DNA of 64,000 nt from Vallitalea sp. (lineage in GTDB: Bacteria; Bacillota; Clostridia; Lachnospirales; Vallitaleaceae), in contig JAOASG010000071.1 in assembly GCA_025210235.1 (NCBI GenBank), positions 62,001-126,000 on the forward strand, in the 5' to 3' direction. Shown here in pieces: positions 8,811 through 17,326 of this stretch. The position numbers and the translations under genes were made by a program. Under the pieces are notes generated by a model. That model did no database searches, was not told the DNA's origin, and saw only the letters and a program-made list of their open reading frames with translations. Each line of letters opens with the position of its first letter. Position 1 is the first letter of the stretch.

Positions 8811-9779
8811 ATGATAAATACATCCTATATAATACCTGTACTAATATCATTTTTTATTAGTGTGGTGCTATGCCCTATAGTCATTCCTTTTTTAGCTAGA
8901 CTAAAATTCGGTCAATTTGTAAGAAATGATGGCCCAAGGTCACATTTGAAAAAGGCAGGAACACCAACAATGGGTGGTGTAGTAATATTAGCAGGCATTT
9001 TATTAACATCTTTGATATATTTAGGTAGTCACCCCAATATATTGCCTATACTTTTAGTGACGGTTAGTTTTGGGATTATAGGATTTATAGATGATTTTAT
9101 AAAAGTAGTAATGAAACGTTCTTTAGGATTAAAGGCATATCAAAAAATAATTGCTCAATTAATTATTACAGGAGTATACTGTTTTTATATGTTCAAGATT
9201 AATGAATTTAGTACACAGATATATATACCTTTTACAGATGGAGTTTCACTTGACTTAGGATTTGTATATATTCCTTTAATATTTATTATTATGATAGGTA
9301 CAGTTAATAGCGTTAATTTAACAGACGGTCTAGATGGATTAGCATCAGGGATTACAGTATTAGTAGCAACTTTTTTTACAGTAGTTAGCATAGGGATTGA
9401 TAGTGATATTTCACCAATTACATGTGCAGCTGTAGGTAGTTTATTAGGATTTTTATTATTTAATACCTATCCTGCAAAAGTATTTATGGGGGACACAGGT
9501 TCATTGGCATTAGGTGGGTTTGTTGCAGCAACAGCTATATATTTAAAAATGCCACTCTTTTTAATAATTGTTGGTTTTATATATGTAATTGAAAGTATAT
9601 CTGTTATGATTCAAGTAGGTTATTATAAAATAACTAAAAAAAGAATTTTTAAAATGGCACCTATTCATCATCATTTTGAACTATCAGGATGGAATGAAAC
9701 AAAAGTAGTGGTTGTTTTCTGCATAATAACAGCAATATTATGTTTAATAGGTTTACTAGCTTTTAATGGATTTTTTTAA
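8811..9779 (+). CDS. mraY: Phospho-N-acetylmuramoyl-pentapeptide-transferase MraY
   Basis: MraY transfers phospho-MurNAc-pentapeptide to undecaprenyl phosphate at the inner face of the membrane, forming lipid I. The 322-residue protein has about ten hydrophobic segments. Conserved cytoplasmic motifs are GPRSHLKKAGTPTMGG, the Mg-binding DD at residues 94-95 in GFIDDF, NLTDGLDGLA, FMGDTGSLALGG and the C-terminal PIHHHFE. I chose the ATG at 8811 because AGAGGTGG at 8798-8805 is correctly spaced for it. A GTG at 8802 would lie inside that ribosome binding site. Confidence 0.95.
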   Translation: MINTSYIIPVLISFFISVVLCPIVIPFLARLKFGQFVRNDGPRSHLKKAGTPTMGGVVILAGILLTSLIYLGSHPNILPILLVTVSFGIIGFIDDFIKVVMKRSLGLKAYQKIIAQLIITGVYCFYMFKINEFSTQIYIPFTDGVSLDLGFVYIPLIFIIMIGTVNSVNLTDGLDGLASGITVLVATFFTVVSIGIDSDISPITCAAVGSLLGFLLFNTYPAKVFMGDTGSLALGGFVAATAIYLKMPLFLIIVGFIYVIESISVMIQVGYYKITKKRIFKMAPIHHHFELSGWNETKVVVVFCIITAILCLIGLLAFNGFF

Positions 9780-9814
9780 TAGAGGTTACTATTACTTAAT
9801 TAAGGAGTAAAATA

Positions 9815-11176
9815 ATGAATCTAAAAGATAAGAATATTTTAATTATAGGGATGGCATTAAGTGGTATCAGTGCTGCGAAATTATGTTTGAAAAAACAAGC
9901 TAATGTTATTGTGTATGATGGTAAGACAAAAGAGCAATTAGTTGAGAGCATAAAGTTATTTGATGATATAAAACCTAAGTTTATATTTGGACAATTTGAT
10001 AATTCAATTCTAAATAATTTGGATTTAATAATTATAAGTCCTGGAGTACCTACAGATCTTCCTTTTGTTAAAAAAGCTTATGAAATAGGTATTCCTGTTT
10101 GGAGCGAAATAGAATTTTCATATAGATTATGTAATGCTCCTATAGTTGCAATTACTGGAACTAATGGTAAAACCACAACAACAACACTAGTTGGAAATAT
10201 TGTTAAAGCTTATTATGAAGATACTTTTGTTGTGGGTAATATTGGAATTCCTTTTTCTAGTATAATAGAAGATATAAATGAAGAATCAAAAATAATTGCA
10301 GAAATTAGTAGTTTTCAGTTGGAGACAATTGATAAGTTTGCTCCAAAAGTAAGTGCTATATTAAATATTACACCGGACCATCTTAATAGACATAAAACTT
10401 TTGAAAATTATATTAATGCTAAACTTAGAATATGTGAAAATCAACAAAAGGATAATTATTGTATTATTAATTATGACAATGAAAATTGTAGAAATTTATC
10501 AGATAAAATAAAGTGTAATATTATATATTTTAGTAAAAATCCTATTAATTGTACAGGAGTTTATCTAAAAAATGAATATGTATGTTCTAATATTAGTGGT
10601 GAAGAAATTCAAGTAATAAGCACTGATTTATTAGGAGAAAATAATGTAGAAAATATTATGGCAGCTATAGCAATATCAATATGTATGGACATTCCAATAA
10701 AAATTATTTGTAAAGTTATATCAGGATTTAGAGGTGTAGCCCATAGAGTAGAGTATGTAGCTTCTATTAATGGGATTAAATATTTTAATGATTCTAAAGC
10801 AACTAATGAAGACGCAGCGATAAATGGCATAAAATTAATGAAATCAAATACTATTTTAATAGGTGGTGGTATGGATAAAGGAGGTAGTTTTGATAAATGG
10901 ATTCAATCTTTTAATGGCAAAGTTAAGGGTTTAATTCTATTTGGAGAAACAGCTTCAATAATTGAAAGTACAGCTAGAGAAAATGGTTTTAACTTAGTAT
11001 ATCAAGTTAAAAATCTAAAAGAAGCTGTTGACAAAGCCAATATGTTAGCTTGTGATGGAGAAAATGTTTTATTATCCCCTGCATGTGCTAGTTGGGATAT
11101 GTTTAAGAATTATGAAGAAAGAGGAGACTTATTCAAACATTATGTAAATGAATTATTAATCAACTCAAAGTTATAG
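9815..11176 (+). CDS. murD: UDP-N-acetylmuramoyl-L-alanine--D-glutamate ligase MurD
   Basis: MurD adds D-glutamate to UDP-MurNAc-L-Ala, the second stem residue. The N-terminal Rossmann domain has IGMALSGISAA and ISPGVPTD. The central domain has GTNGKTTTT from about residue 115, then VGNIGIPF and ISSFQLETI. The C-terminal domain carries HRVEYV, NDSKATN and SPACASWDMFKNYEERGD, which are family signatures. The length of 453 residues is normal. TAAGGAG lies ten bases before the ATG. It is 35 bp from mraY and 34 bp from ftsW, consistent with one operon. Confidence 0.96.
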   Translation: MNLKDKNILIIGMALSGISAAKLCLKKQANVIVYDGKTKEQLVESIKLFDDIKPKFIFGQFDNSILNNLDLIIISPGVPTDLPFVKKAYEIGIPVWSEIEFSYRLCNAPIVAITGTNGKTTTTTLVGNIVKAYYEDTFVVGNIGIPFSSIIEDINEESKIIAEISSFQLETIDKFAPKVSAILNITPDHLNRHKTFENYINAKLRICENQQKDNYCIINYDNENCRNLSDKIKCNIIYFSKNPINCTGVYLKNEYVCSNISGEEIQVISTDLLGENNVENIMAAIAISICMDIPIKIICKVISGFRGVAHRVEYVASINGIKYFNDSKATNEDAAINGIKLMKSNTILIGGGMDKGGSFDKWIQSFNGKVKGLILFGETASIIESTARENGFNLVYQVKNLKEAVDKANMLACDGENVLLSPACASWDMFKNYEERGDLFKHYVNELLINSKL

Positions 11177-11210
11177 AATCAGGTCACTGAAAAACAATAA
11201 GGGAGGGTAT

Positions 11211-12365
11211 ATGTTGCATGAAAGAACAAAAAACAGACAACATAATAAGAAAAAAATTCTAAAAAGAAAACAAAATCAAACGGATTTTACCCTTGTTGCA
11301 ATAATTGTTATTCTTATAGTGTTTGGTATTGTTATGATTTATAGTTCAAGTTATTATTATAGTATAGGATTTTATCATGATGGTTCTTATTTTTTAAAAA
11401 AGCAATTACTTTGGGGAATTTTGGGTATAATTGTTATGTTGATAGTGTCTAGAATTGATTTTCGTATTTTTAATAAATTTGCGGGATTGATGTACATATT
11501 ATCTATAGGGTTTTTGATAGTAGTATTGCTGTTTGCTGACAGTGTTAATAACTCAAAAAGATGGTTAAAAATTGGTCCTATTAATTTTCAACCTTCTGAA
11601 TTTACAAAATTAATGGTTATTATAGTTGTAGCTTATTTAGCTTCAAAATTAGTTACCCATCTAGATAAATATAGAACTATACTATTTATTCTAGCTGTAG
11701 TTGCAATTCCAACAGCTTTAGTCGGTGCGCAGAATATGAGTACAGCAATAGTTGTTTTTGCAATAGGTATGGCAATATTATTTGTGGCAGTTCCTAAAGT
11801 ACATAAACTATTATTAATTACTGTATTACCAGGTGCAATAGGTGGCGGAATAGGTATTATGTCATTTGGGTATAGATTAGCTAGGGTTAGGATATGGTTA
11901 GATGGGCCATGGACAGACCCACTTGATAAAGGATATCAAACAATACAGTCTTTATATGCAATAGGAGCAGGTGGATTATTTGGAACAGGTTTAGGTCAGA
12001 GTATGCAGAAAAGAGGCTTTATTCCAGAAGCTCATAATGATATAATATTTTCTATTGTATGTGAAGAGTTAGGATTGTTTGGAGCAGTATCATTAATTAT
12101 TCTATTTATTTTACTTATATGGAGATGTATGGTTATAGCTAGTAATTGTACAGATTTAAATAGCTTATTGATAGTAGTTGGAGTTATGGCACAAATAGGA
12201 TTGCAGGTTATTATTAATATTGCGGTAGTAACTAACTCTATACCTGCTACTGGAATGCCTTTGCCATTTATTAGTTATGGTGGATCTTCATTATTATTTT
12301 TGATGATTGAAATTGGAATTGTTCTTAGTATAGCAAGAAAATCAAAAATCAGTAAAACAGGATAA
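11211..12365 (+). CDS. ftsW: SEDS-family peptidoglycan glycosyltransferase FtsW/SpoVE
   Basis: SEDS proteins polymerise lipid II and work in complex with a class B penicillin-binding protein. This one has a basic cytoplasmic N-terminus of about 27 residues, then about ten membrane helices. Signature stretches are VMIYSSSYYYS, QPSEFTKL, the extracytoplasmic region around RVRIWLDGPWTDPLDKGYQ, GLGQSMQKRGFIPEAHNDIIFS and PLPFISYGGSSL near the end. The Arg/Trp-containing loop after RLARVR is typical of FtsW/SpoVE rather than RodA. Sequence alone does not separate the vegetative FtsW from the sporulation SpoVE. With two PBPs upstream it may serve both. AGGGAGGG precedes the ATG. Confidence 0.92.
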   Translation: MLHERTKNRQHNKKKILKRKQNQTDFTLVAIIVILIVFGIVMIYSSSYYYSIGFYHDGSYFLKKQLLWGILGIIVMLIVSRIDFRIFNKFAGLMYILSIGFLIVVLLFADSVNNSKRWLKIGPINFQPSEFTKLMVIIVVAYLASKLVTHLDKYRTILFILAVVAIPTALVGAQNMSTAIVVFAIGMAILFVAVPKVHKLLLITVLPGAIGGGIGIMSFGYRLARVRIWLDGPWTDPLDKGYQTIQSLYAIGAGGLFGTGLGQSMQKRGFIPEAHNDIIFSIVCEELGLFGAVSLIILFILLIWRCMVIASNCTDLNSLLIVVGVMAQIGLQVIINIAVVTNSIPATGMPLPFISYGGSSLLFLMIEIGIVLSIARKSKISKTG

Positions 12366-12408
12366 CTGTGCATAATTTTTTTATATGTAATGTTTAATTA
12401 TTGTATTT

Positions 12409-12525
12409 AAGATAATTTGCATAATTACCTATTGTTGATTCTTTAACACAATGTATAGAATGCTACTGCAAATAAAATCTAAATATTGTGTGTAAAGAAT
12501 TGAATTTGGTATTATGCAATTATCT
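12409..12525. repeat. 117-bp palindromic unit, copy 1 of a tandem pair
   Basis: The unit folds on itself in two nested layers. The outer arms are 12410-12429 and 12508-12525 (AGATAATTTGCATAATTACC against GGTATTATGCAATTATCT, near-perfect with small bulges). The inner arms are 12438-12452 and 12485-12500 (ATTCTTTAACACAAT against ATTGTGTGTAAAGAAT). The loop is about 32 bases. A weak promoter-like pair, TTGTTG and TATAGA, lies inside. No coding potential is seen. The architecture resembles a REP/REPIN or a tiny MITE. The remaining sequence up to the murA ribosome binding site (12643-12716) shows nothing recognisable. Confidence 0.9.
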
Positions 12526-12642
12526 AAGATAATTTGCATAATTACCTATTGTTGATTCTTTAACACAATGTATAGAATGCTACTGCAAATAAAATCTATA
12601 TATTGTGTGTAAAGAATTGGATTTGGTATTATGCAATTATCT
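12526..12642. repeat. 117-bp palindromic unit, copy 2 of a tandem pair
   Basis: This is a head-to-tail duplicate of the preceding unit, with no spacer between copies. By eye only two positions differ: A to T in the loop-proximal TCTAAATATT, and A to G in GAATTGAATTT. Such near-identity implies a recent duplication or ongoing homogenisation. The nested inverted-repeat structure is preserved. It sits between ftsW and murA, where many dcw clusters have murG. Confidence 0.9.
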
Positions 12643-12732
12643 CACTATTAACATCAAGTTATATAGTAACATAAAAGCAATAAATGAATACAATAAATTA
12701 TAGAATTGCTATTTGTGCGGAGGTCGCAGTAC

Positions 12733-13989
12733 ATGGGTAAATATATTATAGAAGGTGGATATAGTCTAAATGGCGAAATCAAAGTGCAAGGGTCAAAAAA
12801 TGCAGTTCTCCCATTACTTGCAGCTACTGTTTTAAATGAAGGGAAGACATATTTTTATAATTGTCCTAAAATACTAGATGTGTATAATATGCTTAACATA
12901 TTAAAGTCAATAGGGTGTGTTATTAAATGGGAGGATGACGTACTAATAATTGATTCTTCTGTTATTACTACGCATGTAATTCCTGAAAAATATGTTCAGA
13001 GGATGAGGTCGTCTATTATTTTATTAGGTTCTGTACTTGGAAGATTAAAAAATGTAAAAATATCTTTTCCAGGTGGTTGTTCTATTGGTACACGTCCAAT
13101 TGATTTGCATTTAAAAGCTTTAAAGCAAATGAATGTTGATATTAAAGATAGACATGGTTTTATTGAATGTAGAACGAATAAAATAATTGGCAACAAAATC
13201 AATTTTGATTATCCTAGTGTAGGAGCAACTGAGAATATTATGTTAACAGCAGTGCTTTCTGATGGAATTACCATAATTAATAATGCAGCTAAAGAACCTG
13301 AAATAACAGAACTACAAGAGTTTTTATGTAAAATGGGAGCTAAAATAAAAGGCGCAGGAACCGATACTATTACAATAGAAGGTGTAAAGAAATTAAAAAC
13401 AGTGGAATATAGGATAATGCCTGATAGAATAGTTGCGGGTACATATTTATGTGCAGCAGCAGCTACTAGTGGTGAAGTCTTATTAAAAAACGTTTGTAAA
13501 AACCATTTAATTTCAACTATAACTAAGATTGAAGAAATGGGATGTAATATCAAAGAATATGATGATAGTATTTTAGTGAAAACACCAAAAAGATTGAAAT
13601 CACTTGATTTAATAAGGACTCAGCCGTACCCAGGTTTTCCAACTGATATGCAGGCTCAATTAATGAGTTGTCTTGTAATAGCTAGGGGAACTAGTATTAT
13701 TGCTGAGACTATATTTGAATCAAGATTTAAACATGTTTCAGAATTAGTGCGAATGGGAGCAGATATCATTATAGATGGTAGAATAGCTGTAATAAAAGGT
13801 GTGCCAAAACTAAATGGAGCAGAAGTTTTTGCAGAGGATTTAAGAGGTGGTGCAGCATTAATATTAGCAGGACTTGGAGCAGAAGAAACAACAATAGTTA
13901 ATAATGCTAATCATATCTTAAGGGGATATGAAAATTTAGATAAAGATTTAAATACATTAGGTGCAAAAGTAAAATACTCTCCAGATTAA
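12733..13989 (+). CDS. murA: UDP-N-acetylglucosamine 1-carboxyvinyltransferase MurA
   Basis: MurA transfers enolpyruvate from PEP to UDP-GlcNAc, the committed step of peptidoglycan synthesis. The catalytic cysteine that fosfomycin alkylates is present as C116 in PGGCSIGTRPIDLH. The N-terminal VQGSKNAVLPLLAA and the C-terminal DLRGGAALILAG are conserved. The 418 residues match the family. I chose ATG 12733 because GCGGAGGT at 12717-12724 is well placed for it. An upstream in-frame TTG at 12706 precedes that site and would add non-conserved residues. Low-GC Gram-positives often have two murA genes; only one is in this window. Confidence 0.95.
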   Translation: MGKYIIEGGYSLNGEIKVQGSKNAVLPLLAATVLNEGKTYFYNCPKILDVYNMLNILKSIGCVIKWEDDVLIIDSSVITTHVIPEKYVQRMRSSIILLGSVLGRLKNVKISFPGGCSIGTRPIDLHLKALKQMNVDIKDRHGFIECRTNKIIGNKINFDYPSVGATENIMLTAVLSDGITIINNAAKEPEITELQEFLCKMGAKIKGAGTDTITIEGVKKLKTVEYRIMPDRIVAGTYLCAAAATSGEVLLKNVCKNHLISTITKIEEMGCNIKEYDDSILVKTPKRLKSLDLIRTQPYPGFPTDMQAQLMSCLVIARGTSIIAETIFESRFKHVSELVRMGADIIIDGRIAVIKGVPKLNGAEVFAEDLRGGAALILAGLGAEETTIVNNANHILRGYENLDKDLNTLGAKVKYSPD

Positions 13990-14033
13990 AACATAGTTAC
14001 TAAAGGTATAGTAGCTTAGATAAAGGTGATATT

Positions 14034-14789
14034 ATGTCCAATGTTATATCGATAGATAAAGTTAAAAAGCGCAGGAATAAACCTATTAAATACATTATAT
14101 TTGCTATTTGTTTAATGTTTTTATTGATGGTATTTACTTTTAATTTAATTAATACTAATGCTATAATTGTAACTGGAAATAAAACATATAGTAAAGATGT
14201 GATACAAAACATAGTAGGAATTAATAAAAAAACAAATTTATTTGTGTATAAATTAGCTTCTAAAAAATACGATCTAGAAGAATATCCATATATTGAGAAT
14301 ATAGATATTAAATATAATTCTATTAATAATGTTGAGATTATCGTAACGGAGAAAAATATTATATCGTATATTCCATATATGGGTAGATATCTATGCTTAG
14401 GTAGTGAAGGAGACGTTATTGATTATACTGATAAAATACAAAAAGATATACCAATAGTTCATGGATTATCATTTGACCATTTTATAATTGGGGACAAGCT
14501 TTTTGATCAAAATTCTATTATATTTAGATCAATTGTACAAATATCTTATAAAATTAATAAGTTTGATCTTAAGATAGATTATATAGATTTTAATTTTAAT
14601 GACCCTAAACAAATTGTGTTAAAAATTGACAAAATATCTGTGCTTATTGGAGATATAAATGATATAAATAGGAAATTTGAACTATTAAAAGGTGTAATTG
14701 AAAAACTTCCAGTGGGTTCAGATGGGATGATTGACTTACATAATCTAAGTAAGAAGAATATAGTTTTTACACCTAGTGATAGTAAATAA
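14034..14789 (+). CDS. ftsQ: Cell division protein FtsQ/DivIB
   Basis: FtsQ/DivIB is a bitopic divisome protein that holds FtsL and DivIC at the septum. A basic cytoplasmic stretch (KVKKRRNKP) precedes one membrane helix at about residues 19-38. The POTRA domain follows (AIIVTGNKTYSKDVIQNIVG), with NLF and the downstream YPYIENIDIKYNSINNVEIIVTEK pattern typical of the family. The rest is a beta-rich extracytoplasmic domain. The length of 251 residues is normal. It lies between murA and ftsZ, a standard Gram-positive position. AAAGGTGAT precedes the ATG. Confidence 0.9.
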   Translation: MSNVISIDKVKKRRNKPIKYIIFAICLMFLLMVFTFNLINTNAIIVTGNKTYSKDVIQNIVGINKKTNLFVYKLASKKYDLEEYPYIENIDIKYNSINNVEIIVTEKNIISYIPYMGRYLCLGSEGDVIDYTDKIQKDIPIVHGLSFDHFIIGDKLFDQNSIIFRSIVQISYKINKFDLKIDYIDFNFNDPKQIVLKIDKISVLIGDINDINRKFELLKGVIEKLPVGSDGMIDLHNLSKKNIVFTPSDSK

Positions 14790-14829
14790 TTACTAGTCAT
14801 ATCCATAAAATCGCTTATAACTCATACTT

Positions 14830-14859
14830 AAATAAAAAATAATTAAATATTTTTTATTT
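14830..14859. repeat. AT-only palindrome upstream of ftsZ
   Basis: AAATAAAAAATA at 14830-14841 and TATTTTTTATTT at 14848-14859 are perfect reverse complements around a 6-base loop. There is no G or C, so it would be a weak terminator at best. It lies immediately upstream of the proposed ftsZ promoter and could act as an upstream AT-rich element. Confidence 0.5.
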
Positions 14860-14864
14860 TTATA

Positions 14865-14893
14865 TTGATTAATTATACAAAAAAATATATTAT
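14865..14893 (+). promoter_or_regulatory. Putative sigma-A promoter of ftsZ
   Basis: TTGATT at 14865-14870 and TATTAT at 14888-14893 are 17 bp apart, a good vegetative promoter. It lies about 70 bp upstream of the ftsZ start. A dedicated promoter would uncouple FtsZ level from the long dcw transcript. Confidence 0.5.
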
Positions 14894-14963
14894 TATGTGT
14901 AAGAGGTTATGTAAATAATAAATATATACATATAGATTAGAAAGTTTGTTAGGAGGAACTACT

Positions 14964-16076
14964 TTGCTTGAAATTAAAATGAACGAAAAGGCAAGTGTGG
15001 CAAAGATTGTTGTCATAGGAGTAGGCGGAGGTGGAAACAACGCCGTTAATAGAATGATAGAAGATAGGTTGAATGGTGTAGAGTTTATTGCTGTTAATAC
15101 AGATGTACAAGCTCTTCAATGTTCAAAAGCTTCAGTTAAGATTCAGATAGGGGAGAAACTTACAAGAGGTTTGGGAGCTGGTGCTAATCCAGAAGTAGGA
15201 TTAAAGGCTGCCGAAGAAAGTAAAGAAGAATTATCTGAAGCTATAAAAGGTGCAGATATGGTTTTCGTTACTGCTGGTATGGGTGGTGGTACAGGTACTG
15301 GTGCAGCTCCTGTTATTACTAATATATCAAAAGAAATGGGAATACTTACTGTCGGTGTTGTAACAAAGCCTTTTGATTTTGAAGGTAGAGTTAGAATGAA
15401 AAATGCTGAATATGGAATAGAAGCATTAAAAAAATCTGTAGATACTTTAATTGTTATTCCAAATCAAAAACTTTTATCTATTATTGATAGAAGAACTACA
15501 GTTAAAGATGCGTTTAAAAAAGCTGATGAAATATTACAACAAGGTGTTCAAGGTATTTCTGATTTAATATATACACCAGGGATTATTAACCTTGATTTTG
15601 CAGATGTTGAAACTGTAATGTCAAATAAAGGGATTGCTCACATTGGTATTGGACGAGCTAAAGGTGACAATAAGGCTGAAGAGGCTGCACAAATGGCTAT
15701 ATCAAGTCCATTACTTGAAACAACTATTGATGGAGCAAGACATATACTTATTAATATTAGTGGCGATTCAAATATGTCAATGTTTGAAGCTAATGATGCT
15801 ATTCAATTAATTCAAGAAGCTACTGGGAACGATTCTAATATTATTTATGGACAAATTATTGATGATTCTCTAGAAGATGAATTAGTTGTAACAGTTATTG
15901 CTACAGGATTTGAATTACCTATTGATGAAAGTATAAAGGATGATAACTATAATAACATTAAAAAAACGTCAGAATCTATGGTAAGTACTACAAAGGAACC
16001 TGAGGTAAAGAATAATATTGAAATTGACGAAAGACCTATAGATATTCCTCCTTTTCTTCAAAGAAAAAGAAGGTAG
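14964..16076 (+). CDS. ftsZ: Cell division protein FtsZ
   Basis: FtsZ is the tubulin-like GTPase that polymerises into the division ring. The GTP-binding tubulin signature GGGTGTG is at residues 107-113, after [15 protein letters not shown]. The synergy-loop region [11 protein letters not shown] and the C-terminal tail [11 protein letters not shown], which contacts membrane tethers such as SepF or FtsA, are present. The start is a TTG at 14964: AGGAGG at 14951-14956 is eight bases before it, and the N-terminus MLEIK then matches other Gram-positive FtsZ. A TTG at 14946 would precede the ribosome binding site. No ftsA lies upstream, so tethering probably depends on SepF or an unlinked ftsA. 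Confidence 0.97.
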   Translation: MLEIKMNEKASVAKIVVIGVGGGGNNAVNRMIEDRLNGVEFIAVNTDVQALQCSKASVKIQIGEKLTRGLGAGANPEVGLKAAEESKEELSEAIKGADMVFVTAGMGGGTGTGAAPVITNISKEMGILTVGVVTKPFDFEGRVRMKNAEYGIEALKKSVDTLIVIPNQKLLSIIDRRTTVKDAFKKADEILQQGVQGISDLIYTPGIINLDFADVETVMSNKGIAHIGIGRAKGDNKAEEAAQMAISSPLLETTIDGARHILINISGDSNMSMFEANDAIQLIQEATGNDSNIIYGQIIDDSLEDELVVTVIATGFELPIDESIKDDNYNNIKKTSESMVSTTKEPEVKNNIEIDERPIDIPPFLQRKRR

Positions 16077-16114
16077 ATGTTTTAAAAATTAATTAACCAA
16101 AACATATTAAAGAT

Positions 16115-16149
16115 AAAGGGAAATCAGTTTTATAATGGTTTCCTTTTTT
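16115..16149 (+). terminator. Intrinsic terminator after ftsZ
   Basis: AAAGGGAAATC at 16115-16125 pairs with GGTTTCCTTTT at 16137-16147 (11 bp with two G-U pairs), and the stem runs into a six-T tract. It closes the dcw transcript before the spoIIG promoter. Confidence 0.8.
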
Positions 16150-16243
16150 ATTGCATTTTATTATATATATTTTGTAAATAAGATTATAACATCAGAAAAA
16201 TAATAAAACAAAAAATATAAAATTTAGTTGATAACACTTAATT

Positions 16244-16289
16244 TTGACAAATTTTTCCAATAAGCTATGCTATAATTATCATAGCTTAT
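16244..16289 (+). promoter_or_regulatory. spoIIG-type promoter with 21-bp spacer and inverted repeat around the -10
   Basis: A perfect TTGACA (16244-16249) and a perfect TATAAT (16271-16276) are 21 bp apart. That is too long for ordinary sigma-A use but close to the extended spacing known for the Spo0A-dependent spoIIG promoter of Bacillus subtilis. The -35 lies within TTTTGACAAA, whose complement TTTGTCAAAA is one base from a Spo0A-box core (TGTCGAA). A perfect 10-bp inverted repeat, ATAAGCTATG at 16260-16269 and CATAGCTTAT at 16280-16289, encloses the -10. It lies about 75 bp before the spoIIGA start. Confidence 0.75.
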
Positions 16290-16350
16290 ATATTTAAAGA
16301 ATAAAATATAATACGGGAAACCTAATATTATTTTGTAAAGGAGGGGGGGC

Positions 16351-17262
16351 GTGTATTTAGAAGTATATATTGACTTAGTATTTATAATTAATTTGATTAT
16401 GGATTTTATTATTCTTTGGATAGTTAAAGTAATTACAAAAAAGAATACTAAAAAGATAAGATTGTTATTAGGCTCCATAGTTGGAGCAATTATGATGTGT
16501 TTGATAGTTATACTTCCGTATAAAAGTCATTTTTTAAATGTAATTATAGGTTATCTATTAACTAGTATATTGTTAATTTACATATCTTTTAAGCCTAGTA
16601 AAATAAGTGAGTTAATCAAATTAACAATAATTATGTTCCTAAGTGCAATTATGCTTGGAGGAATAATGTTTGCTTTATATTATTATTCCTTTATTGGTGT
16701 CCAAATAAGTAAAGTTATAAATGGTACATATAATATGAATTTAAAAATAGGGTTATTTATTATTTTTGGATTAATTGCAGTTATAATATTTAAAATTTCA
16801 AGAAAAATAATGACCAATACAATGTTGGTTAATAAAAATTTATTTGGTATGGAAATTAAAATTAATAATTATAGAATTAATGTAAACGGGTTGTTAGATA
16901 CTGGTAATAATTTATACGATCCAATTACCAAAAATCCAGTTTTAATAGCTGAATGTGAGTTATTAAAAGAGTTTCTAAAAGAAGACAGTTATAATAATTT
17001 GAAATATATTTCAGATAATATATTTAATATATCTGATTTCACTGAGTTTGGAAATGAAAATAATTTAAAACTAAGATTAATTCCGTTCTCATCGCTAGGT
17101 AATGATAATGGAATGTTAGTAGGAATTGTTGCAGATAATATCTGTATTAAATTTGGAGATGAGACTAAGGATTATAGAGATGTCGTAATTGCTGTATATG
17201 ATAAAAAACTGTCAAATGATAATAGTTATCAAGTGCTTATTCATCCAGAGTTAGTTGGATGA
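16351..17262 (+). CDS. spoIIGA: Sporulation sigma-E processing peptidase SpoIIGA
   Basis: SpoIIGA is the membrane aspartic protease that removes the pro-sequence of sigma-E in the mother cell when signalled by SpoIIR from the forespore. About five membrane helices fill residues 5-150. The soluble protease domain follows, with the catalytic motif LLDTGNNLYDP. Its aspartate falls at residue 183, the same number as the catalytic Asp of the Bacillus enzyme. The 303 residues are typical. The start is a GTG preceded by a very strong AAAGGAGGGGGGG. It is followed 64 bp later by its substrate gene sigE, the canonical spoIIG operon. Confidence 0.95.
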   Translation: MYLEVYIDLVFIINLIMDFIILWIVKVITKKNTKKIRLLLGSIVGAIMMCLIVILPYKSHFLNVIIGYLLTSILLIYISFKPSKISELIKLTIIMFLSAIMLGGIMFALYYYSFIGVQISKVINGTYNMNLKIGLFIIFGLIAVIIFKISRKIMTNTMLVNKNLFGMEIKINNYRINVNGLLDTGNNLYDPITKNPVLIAECELLKEFLKEDSYNNLKYISDNIFNISDFTEFGNENNLKLRLIPFSSLGNDNGMLVGIVADNICIKFGDETKDYRDVVIAVYDKKLSNDNSYQVLIHPELVG

Positions 17263-17326
17263 TAATAAACTTGAAAATTAAATACTTTAATTTCGATAAG
17301 TTGAAGGTGAAAATGGGGGGATTAAA

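Noticed and set aside
12409..12642. CRISPR array
   Set aside because: The two 117-bp units abut with no spacer, are far longer than CRISPR repeats, and no cas genes are present.
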